From: Synechococcus sp. PCC 7335
Lineage (GTDB): Bacteria > Cyanobacteriota > Cyanobacteriia > Phormidesmidales > Phormidesmidaceae
Assembly: GCF_000155595.1 (NCBI RefSeq)
Contig: NZ_DS989904.1
Span: 1,296,854-1,360,853, forward strand
Direction of reading: 5' to 3'
Length of the DNA stretch: 64,000 bases
Under the pieces are notes generated by a model, which was given only the letters and a program-made list of their open reading frames with translations, did not search any database and was not told where the DNA came from. Numbering within the stretch: the first letter of the stretch is position 1; every line of letters begins with the position of its first letter. Positions 8,326 through 17,036 of the stretch are shown here, piece after piece. The position numbers and the translations under genes were made by a program.

Positions 8326-9804
8326 ATGGTTAAAGCAAGCAGCCAAATTGAAAAAGAGTTGGGATTGCTCCAGCAGCGTACTGAAGATATGGCGATCGCG
8401 CTAGAACCAATCTATGATGGCTATTTGAATGCGCTTGCCGAAGCGAGTAAGCAGCAGCTGATGTCAGCGGCCTATCATCTATGTACGCAGGCATATCCTG
8501 ATAAATTTCTAACGCTGTCTTGGAAGGAACGCAATGAGCTGCAAAAGGCTTTGCAGATTCTAGCTGCTCAAATTCAGTCTCAGCTTCAGCAACAAAGAGC
8601 ACGCGCTAAAAAAATGAGTCGCCGTCCACAGCGCAATAGTGGCTTAGAATTCTTGCATCGACTACTAGAGTCTAGATCTTCTAGTGCAATTGTCCATGCA
8701 CCAGGAGACAGTAGTGACGATCTGTTAGAGAAACTCTCGGAAGTCGCTCAGTTGGATCAGCGCTCAGACAGTCTAGATAGAAGTCTAGATAGATTAGATC
8801 GGCGCAAGCGCGATCACTCCTCTAACGTGTCTGACATAGATGAGTCGGAAATCATGGAAGACTGGGAAGATATACCGACTGCTGAAGGAGATGACGAGAG
8901 CGACTCAACGCCTAGTGAGAGCCTTTTCATGCAATCTAGTCAACCCGACGCCGACGCCTTTACAGCAGTTGATTTGGAAGATATGGATTTCTCCGACTCA
9001 GTAAACTCTGAGTCAGAGGAGAGCTTAGATGACGAAGAACTAGATTTTGAGATGGAGGTGCCTGCCGCTGAGCAGCGCCTAACTATCTCTGATGAAGAAG
9101 ACCTGCTGACTGCATTAAAAGGACTCGCTAGGCATTCTACGGTAGAAGATTCAACCGGTGACGATGAACAGCCGCTTGCACCAGTTCATCTGTTTAGACA
9201 GCAAATGCTGATGGAAAAAGGGATTCGAGATGTGTTTAAGACTATCTCGAATGAAGTCAACGAATTGCTGCAGAAGGCTAAGGTGATGCCTAGCTTTCCG
9301 AAGGCCCTGATGGCGGCAGCGACCGATTCCCAAGGAATTGGCGAACCGGTGAATGCGGTGCCGAATGTGGTGATGGTTTCTGTCAGGGTGATGCACGGAG
9401 AAGTCGGAGTCAAATCTGATGAAGTGCGTGAGGGTGAGCGAGAGCTACCTGGACCCAAATCTGATAAACGGCGACGGCGATCGCCTTCAAACCAGGCTCG
9501 TTCCACGTCTTCCCGCTCCACACCTTCTCGTTCTAAATCTAGTAGAGCCTCTTCCCCTCGTCATCTGGCTCCACACGATATGGTAGAGATTGATACACTA
9601 CCAGAACTCGCGGTAATCAACCTACAACTCAGTGAAGTGGCCTTTACCGACCCCACGGTCTCTGCTTGGAGGACTCGCCTGCGCAAAGAACTTTCTACCC
9701 TCAAGCGATTGGGGACTCGATATACCAAAACGCAGCGATCGCTAGAAACATCTAAGGCTGAGGATGCTTGGCGATCAAGCTGGACAGCTCAAGATAGAGA
9801 TTAG
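8326..9804 (+). CDS. hypothetical protein, acidic/serine-rich, upstream of recG
   Basis: No recognised family beyond a cyanobacterial look. I chose ATG 8326 (MVKASSQIEKELGLLQQR) over TTG 8314, giving 492 residues. Residues 1-110 are helical and Gln-rich and look like a compact domain. Residues ~130-290 are a low-complexity Asp/Glu/Ser segment. A conserved-looking stretch (LFRQQMLMEKGIRDVFKTI) follows, then an Arg/Ser/Pro-rich linker, and finally a C-terminal helical segment (WRTRLRKELSTLKRLGTRYT). There is no membrane segment. recG starts 40 bp downstream on the same strand, so the two are probably co-transcribed. A DNA-related role is only suggested by that position. Confidence 0.8.
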   Translation: MVKASSQIEKELGLLQQRTEDMAIALEPIYDGYLNALAEASKQQLMSAAYHLCTQAYPDKFLTLSWKERNELQKALQILAAQIQSQLQQQRARAKKMSRRPQRNSGLEFLHRLLESRSSSAIVHAPGDSSDDLLEKLSEVAQLDQRSDSLDRSLDRLDRRKRDHSSNVSDIDESEIMEDWEDIPTAEGDDESDSTPSESLFMQSSQPDADAFTAVDLEDMDFSDSVNSESEESLDDEELDFEMEVPAAEQRLTISDEEDLLTALKGLARHSTVEDSTGDDEQPLAPVHLFRQQMLMEKGIRDVFKTISNEVNELLQKAKVMPSFPKALMAAATDSQGIGEPVNAVPNVVMVSVRVMHGEVGVKSDEVREGERELPGPKSDKRRRRSPSNQARSTSSRSTPSRSKSSRASSPRHLAPHDMVEIDTLPELAVINLQLSEVAFTDPTVSAWRTRLRKELSTLKRLGTRYTKTQRSLETSKAEDAWRSSWTAQDRD

Positions 9805-9813
9805 CCTTGAAAT

Positions 9814-9841
9814 ATATCAGCCTTAGAATATCAGCCTTAGA
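9814..9841. repeat. 14-bp perfect tandem doublet before recG
   Basis: ATATCAGCCTTAGA is repeated exactly (9814-9827, 9828-9841). It fills most of the 40-bp gap and ends 3 bp before the recG start codon. Confidence 0.95.
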
Positions 9842-9844
9842 TCG

Positions 9845-12463
9845 ATGGAGCCAACAACCACTCAAAAGCTGCAGGCCCAGCCATCAACGCCATCCGATTC
9901 GACCCTACCTGACTGGGTACGTCTACAGAAGGCGCTGAGTATAGAGTCGGAGCGAGGATTTAACAACACAAAAGGGCATCAGCAACTATTTAGCGAGTTT
10001 CTAGCTAGCAGCCTGCTGAGTGGTTACACTATTTTCTCTGACAATTTTTCCTCTCATCTGAGTAGCGATAAGTGGAAAGAGTTAGCCCGACGGTTTGATA
10101 GCTACGCTGAGCTGTCTTTTTCTGCGCGGCAGCATCTAGTCGCTGACACCAGAAGATTTTTGCATCGTGCCAGACAGGCTGCCAATTCCTTACCACTGCT
10201 TGCAGAAGGCAACGCTCCCTACACAATCGATACTAAAGGTACTGGCGCTAAAAGTAGCCGAGCTAAGACAGCGACCGAGAGTAAGCGTAAGTCTAGATCG
10301 CCTAAGACTACTGATGTTACTGGTCTAGTTAATCGGCCTGATTCCACTCATCCGCTTGATAAACCGCTGACTTATCTCAGAGGGATCGGTGCACACAAAG
10401 CCGAGAAGCTAGCAAAGCTAGGGCTGCTGAGCCTGCGAGATGTCCTGTTTTATTATCCGCGTGACTATATTGACTATGCACGTCAAGTCAAAATAAAAGA
10501 TTTGGTTCCTGGCGAAACGGTCACGCTCGTGGCTACGGTTAAAAAATGCAGCTGCTTCAACAGTCCGCGCAATTCTAAGCTGACGATCTTCGAGATGACG
10601 GTGTATGACGCGACCTCTCGGCTGAAGATCAGTCGATTTCTAGCAGGGACTCATTTTCGCTCTAGAGGCTGGCAGGAAAGGCAAAAGCGTCTGTATCCAC
10701 CGGGTGCGGTTGTGGCTATTTCTGGACTTGTGAAGCAGACGAAGTACGGCATCAATATCGATAGCCCAGAGATTGAAGTATTAGGTGGCCCTGATGAGGC
10801 GATCGCCTCGCTAACGGTAGGCCGAGTCGTGCCGGTATACCCGCTCACAGAAGGCGTTGGCGCAGATATTGTTCGCAAGGCTGTGGTGGCGGCTTTGCCG
10901 GCTGTGGTGGAACTGCGCGATCCCTTGCCAAGCGCACTGCGGCAAAAGTATGAGCTAGTAGAGCTGGCGGCGGCGATCGCTCATATCCACTTCCCACCGA
11001 GTACCGAAGCGCTAGCAGTTGCCCGCCGTCGTCTAGTCTTTGATGAATTCTTCTATCTTCAGCTAGGCCTGCTTCGCCGCCGTGCCGCCCAGCAACAGGC
11101 CCAGACTAGCGTCCAGGTGGCCCCGACTGGCCAGCTAATCGAAGCCTTTTACAAAGTCCTTCCCTTTCAATTTACCAATGCTCAGCAGCGTGTCGCTCAA
11201 GAAATCCTGAATGATCTGCAAAAGACAGCTCCTATGAACCGGCTAGTTCAAGGTGACGTTGGATCGGGTAAAACCGTTGTCGCTGTCGTCGGCATCTTGG
11301 CTGCTATTCAAGCTGGCTATCAGGCAGCGCTCATGGCCCCAACAGAGGTTCTAGCCGAGCAGCATTACCGTAAGCTAGTTGAGTGGTTCAATCTTTTGCA
11401 TTTACCTGTAGAACTTTTGACTGGCTCGACTAGAGCCGCAAAGCGGCGACAAATTCATAGTGAGCTACTCACCGGAGAATTGCCTGTTCTAGTAGGCACC
11501 CACGCACTGATTGAAGATCCCGTTCAATTTCACAACCTGGGTTTAGTCACCATTGACGAACAGCATCGCTTCGGCGTTGCCCAACGCGCTAAGCTCCAGC
11601 AGAAAGGGGATAACCCCCATGTGCTGACACTGACAGCTACGCCGATTCCGCGTACCCTGGCATTGACTATCCACGGTGATCTTGATGTTAGCCAAATCGA
11701 TGAACTGCCGCCGGGAAGAAAAGCAGTTAAGACAACTGTACTTGGCGCCAAAGAACGTTCTGATGCCTACGACTTGATTCGTAGAGAGATCGTTCAGGGT
11801 CGTCAGGTTTATATTGTGCTGCCTTTAGTGGAGGAGTCTGAGAAACTCGATTTGCGCTCTGCTATTGAAGAGGGCGATCGCCTGCAAGAAACCATCTTTC
11901 CCGATTTTCAAGTGGGATTGCTACATGGGCGAATGAGCTCTGTCGACAAAGACGCTGCGATTAGTGCCTTTCGCGATCAGACGACCCAAATTCTGGTCTC
12001 TACCACCGTTGTTGAGGTCGGCGTAGACATTCCTAATGCTACGGTTATGCTAATCGAACATGCCGAGCGGTTTGGCCTTTCACAACTCCATCAGCTACGT
12101 GGCCGAGTCGGACGCGGTGGCGATCAGTCTTTTTGCCTACTAATGACCAATAGTAAGAGCGATGTGGCCATGCAGCGGTTGCGGGTGATGGAACAATCGC
12201 AAGATGGCTTCTTTATTTCTGAGATGGATATGCGCTTTCGCGGGCCAGGTCAGGTACTAGGCACTCGTCAGTCTGGACTTCCCGACTTTGCGTTAGCTAG
12301 CTTAGTAGAAGATCAGGACGTTTTGGAGCTAGCGCGCACTGCTGCTGGTAACGTGTTAGCGCAAGAAAGCGAATCCGGTGATGGACTCACTCGCTGGCCA
12401 CTGATGGAGAAAGAGCTGGAACGTCGCTATCAGAAGCTAATGGGTGGAGCGATTTTAACCTAG
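9845..12463 (+). CDS. recG: ATP-dependent DNA helicase RecG
   Basis: RecG remodels stalled replication forks and branch-migrates Holliday junctions. The protein is 872 residues, longer than E. coli RecG (693), because of a ~160-residue N-terminal extension of the type seen in cyanobacteria and plastids. The wedge/OB region starts near LTYLRGIGAHKAEKLAKLG. Helicase motifs follow: LVQGDVGSGKTVVA (Walker A), DEQHRFG (motif II), TATPIPRTL (motif III), STTVVEVGVDIPNAT (motif V) and QLRGRVGRG (motif VI). It is preceded by the acidic hypothetical protein in an apparent operon and ends convergently with the next gene. Confidence 0.97.
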   Translation: MEPTTTQKLQAQPSTPSDSTLPDWVRLQKALSIESERGFNNTKGHQQLFSEFLASSLLSGYTIFSDNFSSHLSSDKWKELARRFDSYAELSFSARQHLVADTRRFLHRARQAANSLPLLAEGNAPYTIDTKGTGAKSSRAKTATESKRKSRSPKTTDVTGLVNRPDSTHPLDKPLTYLRGIGAHKAEKLAKLGLLSLRDVLFYYPRDYIDYARQVKIKDLVPGETVTLVATVKKCSCFNSPRNSKLTIFEMTVYDATSRLKISRFLAGTHFRSRGWQERQKRLYPPGAVVAISGLVKQTKYGINIDSPEIEVLGGPDEAIASLTVGRVVPVYPLTEGVGADIVRKAVVAALPAVVELRDPLPSALRQKYELVELAAAIAHIHFPPSTEALAVARRRLVFDEFFYLQLGLLRRRAAQQQAQTSVQVAPTGQLIEAFYKVLPFQFTNAQQRVAQEILNDLQKTAPMNRLVQGDVGSGKTVVAVVGILAAIQAGYQAALMAPTEVLAEQHYRKLVEWFNLLHLPVELLTGSTRAAKRRQIHSELLTGELPVLVGTHALIEDPVQFHNLGLVTIDEQHRFGVAQRAKLQQKGDNPHVLTLTATPIPRTLALTIHGDLDVSQIDELPPGRKAVKTTVLGAKERSDAYDLIRREIVQGRQVYIVLPLVEESEKLDLRSAIEEGDRLQETIFPDFQVGLLHGRMSSVDKDAAISAFRDQTTQILVSTTVVEVGVDIPNATVMLIEHAERFGLSQLHQLRGRVGRGGDQSFCLLMTNSKSDVAMQRLRVMEQSQDGFFISEMDMRFRGPGQVLGTRQSGLPDFALASLVEDQDVLELARTAAGNVLAQESESGDGLTRWPLMEKELERRYQKLMGGAILT

Positions 12464-12526
12464 CGCCGCTCTTACGACCTAATGCTTGAGCTAATTCCCA
12501 ATTGAAAGCCAATTAAGACCGCTCAC

Positions 12527-13864
12527 TTAAATCTCATTGAGCCTACGTAAGAAGTCTGCCTCATCAGGATCACCGCCCTGCTCTGCTAGGTCTGTCTCTG
12601 TACTGTAAACAGCATCACGCTCATTCAGCACTTTTTGAGCTGCAAATTGCTTAGCAAAGGCCAACTTCTGCTGGAAAGCAGCGCCCAAACGATTGAGAGT
12701 TGTCGCTCTTATCGCTCTTTCTTCATTTCTTTTTTCAATCTTGGCGTTTTGTCTTAGCATCCAGTAGTAGCGAATTAAGGGAAGACCTAGAAACGCTGTA
12801 CCATAGCCTGCAAGCAGCCAGTAAATAGACTCTACAAAGGCGATGAATTCAATATCAACGGTAGCAGTTTGTAAGAGGTTCCATAGCACAAGCGCTCCTA
12901 CAAGATTCAGTGCGCCTAGAGCGATCGAGATCATCACCTGATCAGAGGTGGCACTGGTAAATTTTCGCTTAGTTTCTTTGAGATAGGCACTAACAGCTGC
13001 TTTTCCCCTTTGCATCGCAGATACTTGTAGCTCTGGGAAGTAGTAGACCATATCGCCAGTTGGGCTCACCTCCGGCTGACCGTTGAAGCGAGTAAGTACA
13101 GGCAGCATGTAGTCTTCGTATTCCCGATCTGAGCCTTCGCCTAGATCGTCTAAATAGGGAGTGACTTGTTCGGCAGCGATCGCACCACCATTATTCGTAA
13201 TCACACTACCAATCGCCTGCCATCGCCGCTCTTCCAAGTCCTCGTTTGGATCACCGTCTCCAAACAAGAAGGAGAAGATTGCTTCTAGGAACGGTAGCTT
13301 CTCCCCAGAAGGAGACGAACGACCTCTGCCGCCACTGTAGCTGCCACCATACCGACTAGTGCCTCGATTCGGGTAGCGCCCTCTGCCACGCCCGTATCTG
13401 CCGCGCCCGTAGTTAAAGTCGAATAGATAAAAAAAGTTCGTTGGGAAGAATACAAACCCACCCCCTCCTCTGCGATTATCACGGCTGTTACCCCCACCCT
13501 GACTGCTCGCTGCGATGACTAAGACAATAATTGCGATCGAAATTATCGCAATCGAAACCATCAGCATGATGCCAAACGAGATGCGAATCACGTAGAACAG
13601 TGCGCTCCACACTTTAGACAGTGTTTCTTGAGCGCGCAGTTGCCAGTACTTATTTCGCAGCACACCGCGAAAGTTTCTAGGAAACTCGTAGGCGATCTCT
13701 CCCGTCTCTGAGACTTGCATATGTCCTTGCGTCTCAGAAGCTAGCGCTAGTAGTCCTTGCTGCGCTACCTCAACATTTAGTCCCGCCTTGGTCGCAACAT
13801 CCCCTACCGTCACCCGATAATCGAGAGATTCCACCGCCTGCATGACTTCTTTGTTTAATTCCAC
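12527..13864 (-). CDS. cyanobacterial membrane protein with two similar winged-helix-like/TM modules
   Basis: 445 residues, family not recognised by name. Residues 1-65 look like a small winged-helix or PCI-like domain ending in VSETGEIAYEFP. A membrane segment follows (about 90-120), then a Gly/Arg/Tyr-rich low-complexity stretch (about 125-195). Residues ~210-290 resemble the first module, ending in VSPTGDMVYYFP, and another hydrophobic pair follows (about 310-365). A basic C-terminal tail ends with AEQGGDPDEADFLRRLNEI. The repeated module suggests an ancient internal duplication. It is convergent with recG and stands alone. Membrane location is well supported, function unknown. Confidence 0.8.
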   Translation of the reverse strand: MELNKEVMQAVESLDYRVTVGDVATKAGLNVEVAQQGLLALASETQGHMQVSETGEIAYEFPRNFRGVLRNKYWQLRAQETLSKVWSALFYVIRISFGIMLMVSIAIISIAIIVLVIAASSQGGGNSRDNRRGGGGFVFFPTNFFYLFDFNYGRGRYGRGRGRYPNRGTSRYGGSYSGGRGRSSPSGEKLPFLEAIFSFLFGDGDPNEDLEERRWQAIGSVITNNGGAIAAEQVTPYLDDLGEGSDREYEDYMLPVLTRFNGQPEVSPTGDMVYYFPELQVSAMQRGKAAVSAYLKETKRKFTSATSDQVMISIALGALNLVGALVLWNLLQTATVDIEFIAFVESIYWLLAGYGTAFLGLPLIRYYWMLRQNAKIEKRNEERAIRATTLNRLGAAFQQKLAFAKQFAAQKVLNERDAVYSTETDLAEQGGDPDEADFLRRLNEI

Positions 13865-14270
13865 GGCCTCAATGCCTCGTATGCTTGTGCTTGCAATTTA
13901 TTTAGAGTGAGCAAGCGCTGCTTTTATCCATCTACCTAGTATAGAAGTCCTCTCTTCACTCAACAGGTAGGACGAGGTTCGGATCTCTACTAAAATACCG
14001 CCGAGTCCATCAAAGGATCAGCGGTATAGAGAGGGTAGATACAGAAACGATGTGCGCGATATACCCTTAAGAAGTCTGTTCCCAAAGAAGTCTGTGCTTA
14101 CAAGTCTGTGCGATCCATGTAGCCGCGATCCATGTAGCCTCTATCCTTGTATTCCCTATATTAAAGTGAATCTTGTATAGAGATATAGAGGCTACGCGTA
14201 GTGTTGTCTTGCGCAAGATACAAACACCATCCAAGCGGAGCAGACTTGTTGCCTAACCTAGAGAGTGTCC
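13865..14270. other. 406-bp gap with a tandem doublet and a long inverted repeat
   Basis: I see no gene. The stretch holds three imperfect AAGTCTGT copies (around 14072-14110), a perfect 15-bp doublet (14110-14139), an 11-bp inverted repeat GTAGCCTCTAT/ATAGAGGCTAC (14134-14144, 14185-14195) and a 12-bp palindrome TCTTGCGCAAGA (14207-14218). It is downstream of the CAAD gene and upstream of the minus-strand membrane-protein gene, so it must include that gene's promoter. A small RNA is possible. Confidence 0.45.
14110..14139. repeat. 15-bp perfect tandem doublet
   Basis: GCGATCCATGTAGCC occurs twice, head to tail (14110-14124, 14125-14139). The second copy runs into the left arm of an 11-bp inverted repeat. 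Confidence 0.95.
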
Positions 14271-14696
14271 CTATAGCCGAGAAGTGCGGCCTAACACCTG
14301 GTCTGTGAGCGCGTTAATTTCGCTAGCTAGCTCGCTGCGGTTCGATGCTTTAAGCAGATAGCGATACACAAACCAGCCGCTATATAGCAGGCCGATTAGC
14401 TCGAACAAAGGTGCTAGAACGGGCACATCGTTGATTGCTTCTAAAACGGCCAAAGTCAGTTTGATAGAAAGAAACAGACTAAAGAACAGTCCTAGGGCAA
14501 TTAAGGGGCGCTTGTATTCTTGAAAAAATTCACCGAAGTATTTATCTAGATCGCCGAGCTTGTCTACGACCTGCGCAGTAACTCGCTTGATTTGCTCCAT
14601 TGTTTCGGCAGACCCAGAGTCGGTGGGAGAACTGCCGCCGATTGAGTCGTTGTTTTCAGTAAAGATAGTACTTTCTGTTTGTGTGTCTGTCGCCAT
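14271..14696 (-). CDS. CAAD/CURT1-domain thylakoid membrane protein
   Basis: The 141-residue protein has an acidic, disordered N-terminus, then an amphipathic helix, two membrane helices (IALGLFFSLFLSIKLTLAV and VLAPLFELIGLLYSGWFVYRYL) and a C-terminal amphipathic helix. This is the layout of the CAAD domain, also called CURT1, which in plants curves thylakoid membranes and in cyanobacteria occurs alone or fused to aminoacyl-tRNA synthetases. The frame is open to 14858, but ATG 14696 (MATDTQTE) sits behind a GGAAGA ribosome-binding site, so I use it. It is divergent from hflX across a repeat-rich region. Confidence 0.85.
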   Translation of the reverse strand: MATDTQTESTIFTENNDSIGGSSPTDSGSAETMEQIKRVTAQVVDKLGDLDKYFGEFFQEYKRPLIALGLFFSLFLSIKLTLAVLEAINDVPVLAPLFELIGLLYSGWFVYRYLLKASNRSELASEINALTDQVLGRTSRL

Positions 14697-15153
14697 AACT
14701 AAGTCTTCCGAGTGAACAACATATGGGCTATATACTCTGCTCCAAAGCCAGTGCTCTAGAGCCATCAGCCTCAGAAAATAAGTGAAGCAGGCCGGCTGGA
14801 TAAAGTAACAGCAAACCTCAGAAGCTCTGTAAACTACGGAGCAGAGAGGATGAATCAAGGCATCATAATAGCGCCTCTTTTATTAAGTGCCAAATATCCT
14901 AAATATTGACTAAGTATCTATTTAGGATATGTGGATCTACTTAAGGTATATCGGTACTGTTACCGATCTGTGTCTGTATCCTGATGGTATATATCCTGAC
15001 GCATCATATGTCCTAAGACACATATTTTCCAATTGGAAATAAGGGATTGGAGATAAGGGAACAAGACCAAAAATAATCGTACTACCTTTTGTACTATATA
15101 TTGGTGCTGCTAAACGACTGAGTAGACAAATATTTAGTAGACAAATGTGACGC
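14697..15153. promoter_or_regulatory. divergent CAAD / hflX region with clustered inverted repeats
   Basis: 457 bp without a supportable gene. Perfect inverted repeats are ATATCCTAAATA/TATTTAGGATAT (14894-14905, 14919-14930; the spacer starts with a -35-like TTGACT), ATCGGTA/TACCGAT (14950-14956, 14961-14967) and the palindrome TTTCCAATTGGAAA (15026-15039). TATCCT recurs four times near 14895-15000, counting one as its complement. Just before hflX, AGTAGACAAAT is repeated with a 15-bp period (15121, 15136). It looks like a control region for one or both genes. Confidence 0.55.
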
Positions 15154-16920
15154 TTGGTAGGCGATCGCCCATTCATCCCTAGCCGATTCCTTAAAATAGA
15201 AAGCACGTATACTAAAGTGCTACAGGAACATCCCATAGAAAAAATCTACGGCGAGCTCAAAGGTCTAAAGTCTAGCCAGCTAAAAGAGCTTCAAAGAATT
15301 TATCACCAGCGGTTACCGATAGATCGGGTAACAACGCCGGAGTTCGCGCAGAGATTGGCTGCGGTTAGTACCGATATCAATCAAGCGATCTGTGCGTATG
15401 TCGATAGGCGTGGTCATGTCATCCGAGTAGGCGTCGGCAGTCCTCGTAAAACTCAGATTCCGGTTTTAGAGCTGCCTCGCTATGGTGCAGAACGACTGTG
15501 CGGCATTCGCTGCATCGCGACACAACTTAAGCTAGAGCCGCCAAGCCACAGTGTGCTGACAGCCATGGCAATCCAGCGGCTAGATGCTATGGCGTTGTTG
15601 ACTTTGACCGGTACAGGCTTCAAACGTAAGGGTGGCGGAGCGACCGGCTACATTCGTGATGCCTATCTTGCTCATCTAGTGCCTAACCCCAAAGAGCAGT
15701 GGGCGGTCTCAGACCCACTTAGCCTTGAAGCGCTAGATCAGCAGGACTTTCTAAATCTTGCTGAAAGTTTAGAAGAGGAGTTTCGGCGAGAATTTATTGC
15801 TCAGCAGGTAGACAGCGACCATGATCGCGTTTTGGTGGTCGGTCTACTAACTGAAAAAATGGCAGAGGAGTCATTTAGGAACGGGCTAGCTGAAATTGAA
15901 CGACTCGTAGAAACAGCGGGTGGTGATGTTTTACAGGTGACTAAGCAGAAGCGATCGCGTCCCCACCCTCAAACGGTCATCGGCGCTGGTAAAGTCGACG
16001 AGATTGCCCTTTCTGTGCAAACGCTAGGAGCCAACTTGATCGTCTTCAACCGCGATCTTTCACCCGGCCAAATCCGTAATTTGGAAAAACACGTTGGCGT
16101 TCGCGTGGTTGATCGTACTGAACTTATTCTGGATATCTTTGCCCAACGTGCCAAATCGGGAGAAGGTAAGCTACAAGTCGAACTTGCGCAGCTAGAGTAT
16201 CAACTCCCTAGATTGACTGGGCGTGGTCAGGCGATGTCTAGACTTGGTGGTGGTATCGGGACTAGAGGGCCTGGCGAAACTAAGCTGGAAACCGAACGCC
16301 GCGCTATTCAAAAACGCATCACCCGTCTGCAGGCAGAGGTCAACCAGCTTCAGGCTCATAGAACTCGCCTGCGACAGCGGCGGCAGGCTAACTCAGTTCC
16401 CTCCGTTGCCATCATCGGCTACACCAATGCTGGTAAATCCACTTTGCTGAATCACCTGACGGAATCAGAGGTTTACGCAGCCGACCAGCTTTTTGCCACG
16501 CTAGATCCTACCACCCGCCGCGTTGTTATCAATGACGAAGAGACTCATGAGCTCCAGTCACTTGTGCTCACTGATACCGTAGGCTTTATCCAAGATCTTC
16601 CTCCGGCACTGATGGATGCTTTTCGTGCCACATTAGAAGAAGTCACCGAAGCTGATGCATTAATTCATGTGGTCGATGCGTCGCATCATGCTTGGAAAGA
16701 CCACATTCACTCTGTAATGAAGCTACTGGGTCAAATGCCGATTGCCCCTGGTCCAATTTTGCTGGTGTTTAACAAGCTAGATCAAACTGACACTGACGCT
16801 CTAGAGGTCGCAAAAGACGAATATCCTCAGGCCGTTTTTGTCTCAGTTGCCAAGAATCTAGGGATGGATACCCTACGACAGAAAATCCTTCAGCTCGTTC
16901 ACTATGCGATCACGCACTAA
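15154..16920 (+). CDS. hflX: GTPase HflX
   Basis: HflX is a ribosome-binding GTPase that splits stalled or hibernating 70S ribosomes under stress. The N-terminal ~190 residues are the cyanobacterial extension (KIYGELKGLKSSQL), followed by the HflX domain with TVIGAGKVDEI and the glycine-rich linker MSRLGGGIGTRGPGETKLE. The G domain shows G1 GYTNAGKST, G3 DTVGF and G4 NKLD. No ATG fits the start: the frame begins at TTG 15154, and GTG 15217 (VLQEHPIEKIYGEL) is a plausible alternative, so the N-terminus is uncertain. A strong hairpin follows the stop. Confidence 0.93.
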   Translation: MVGDRPFIPSRFLKIESTYTKVLQEHPIEKIYGELKGLKSSQLKELQRIYHQRLPIDRVTTPEFAQRLAAVSTDINQAICAYVDRRGHVIRVGVGSPRKTQIPVLELPRYGAERLCGIRCIATQLKLEPPSHSVLTAMAIQRLDAMALLTLTGTGFKRKGGGATGYIRDAYLAHLVPNPKEQWAVSDPLSLEALDQQDFLNLAESLEEEFRREFIAQQVDSDHDRVLVVGLLTEKMAEESFRNGLAEIERLVETAGGDVLQVTKQKRSRPHPQTVIGAGKVDEIALSVQTLGANLIVFNRDLSPGQIRNLEKHVGVRVVDRTELILDIFAQRAKSGEGKLQVELAQLEYQLPRLTGRGQAMSRLGGGIGTRGPGETKLETERRAIQKRITRLQAEVNQLQAHRTRLRQRRQANSVPSVAIIGYTNAGKSTLLNHLTESEVYAADQLFATLDPTTRRVVINDEETHELQSLVLTDTVGFIQDLPPALMDAFRATLEEVTEADALIHVVDASHHAWKDHIHSVMKLLGQMPIAPGPILLVFNKLDQTDTDALEVAKDEYPQAVFVSVAKNLGMDTLRQKILQLVHYAITH

Positions 16921-16927
16921 GCGCACA

Positions 16928-16964
16928 AAGAAAGGAGAAGTCAGCTTTTGGCTTCTCCTTTCTT
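16928..16964. terminator. bidirectional terminator between hflX and the DUF4912 gene
   Basis: AAGAAAGGAGAAG (16928-16940) and CTTCTCCTTTCTT (16952-16964) form a perfect 13-bp stem with an 11-nt loop between two convergent genes. The T-run is short on the plus side. Confidence 0.7.
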
Positions 16965-17036
16965 CCTACTTTGCTTGGGTCGTTGCCTGCTATCTAGGCC
17001 TTACCTAGCGTGACAACGCAACTTAAAAGTTAGATC

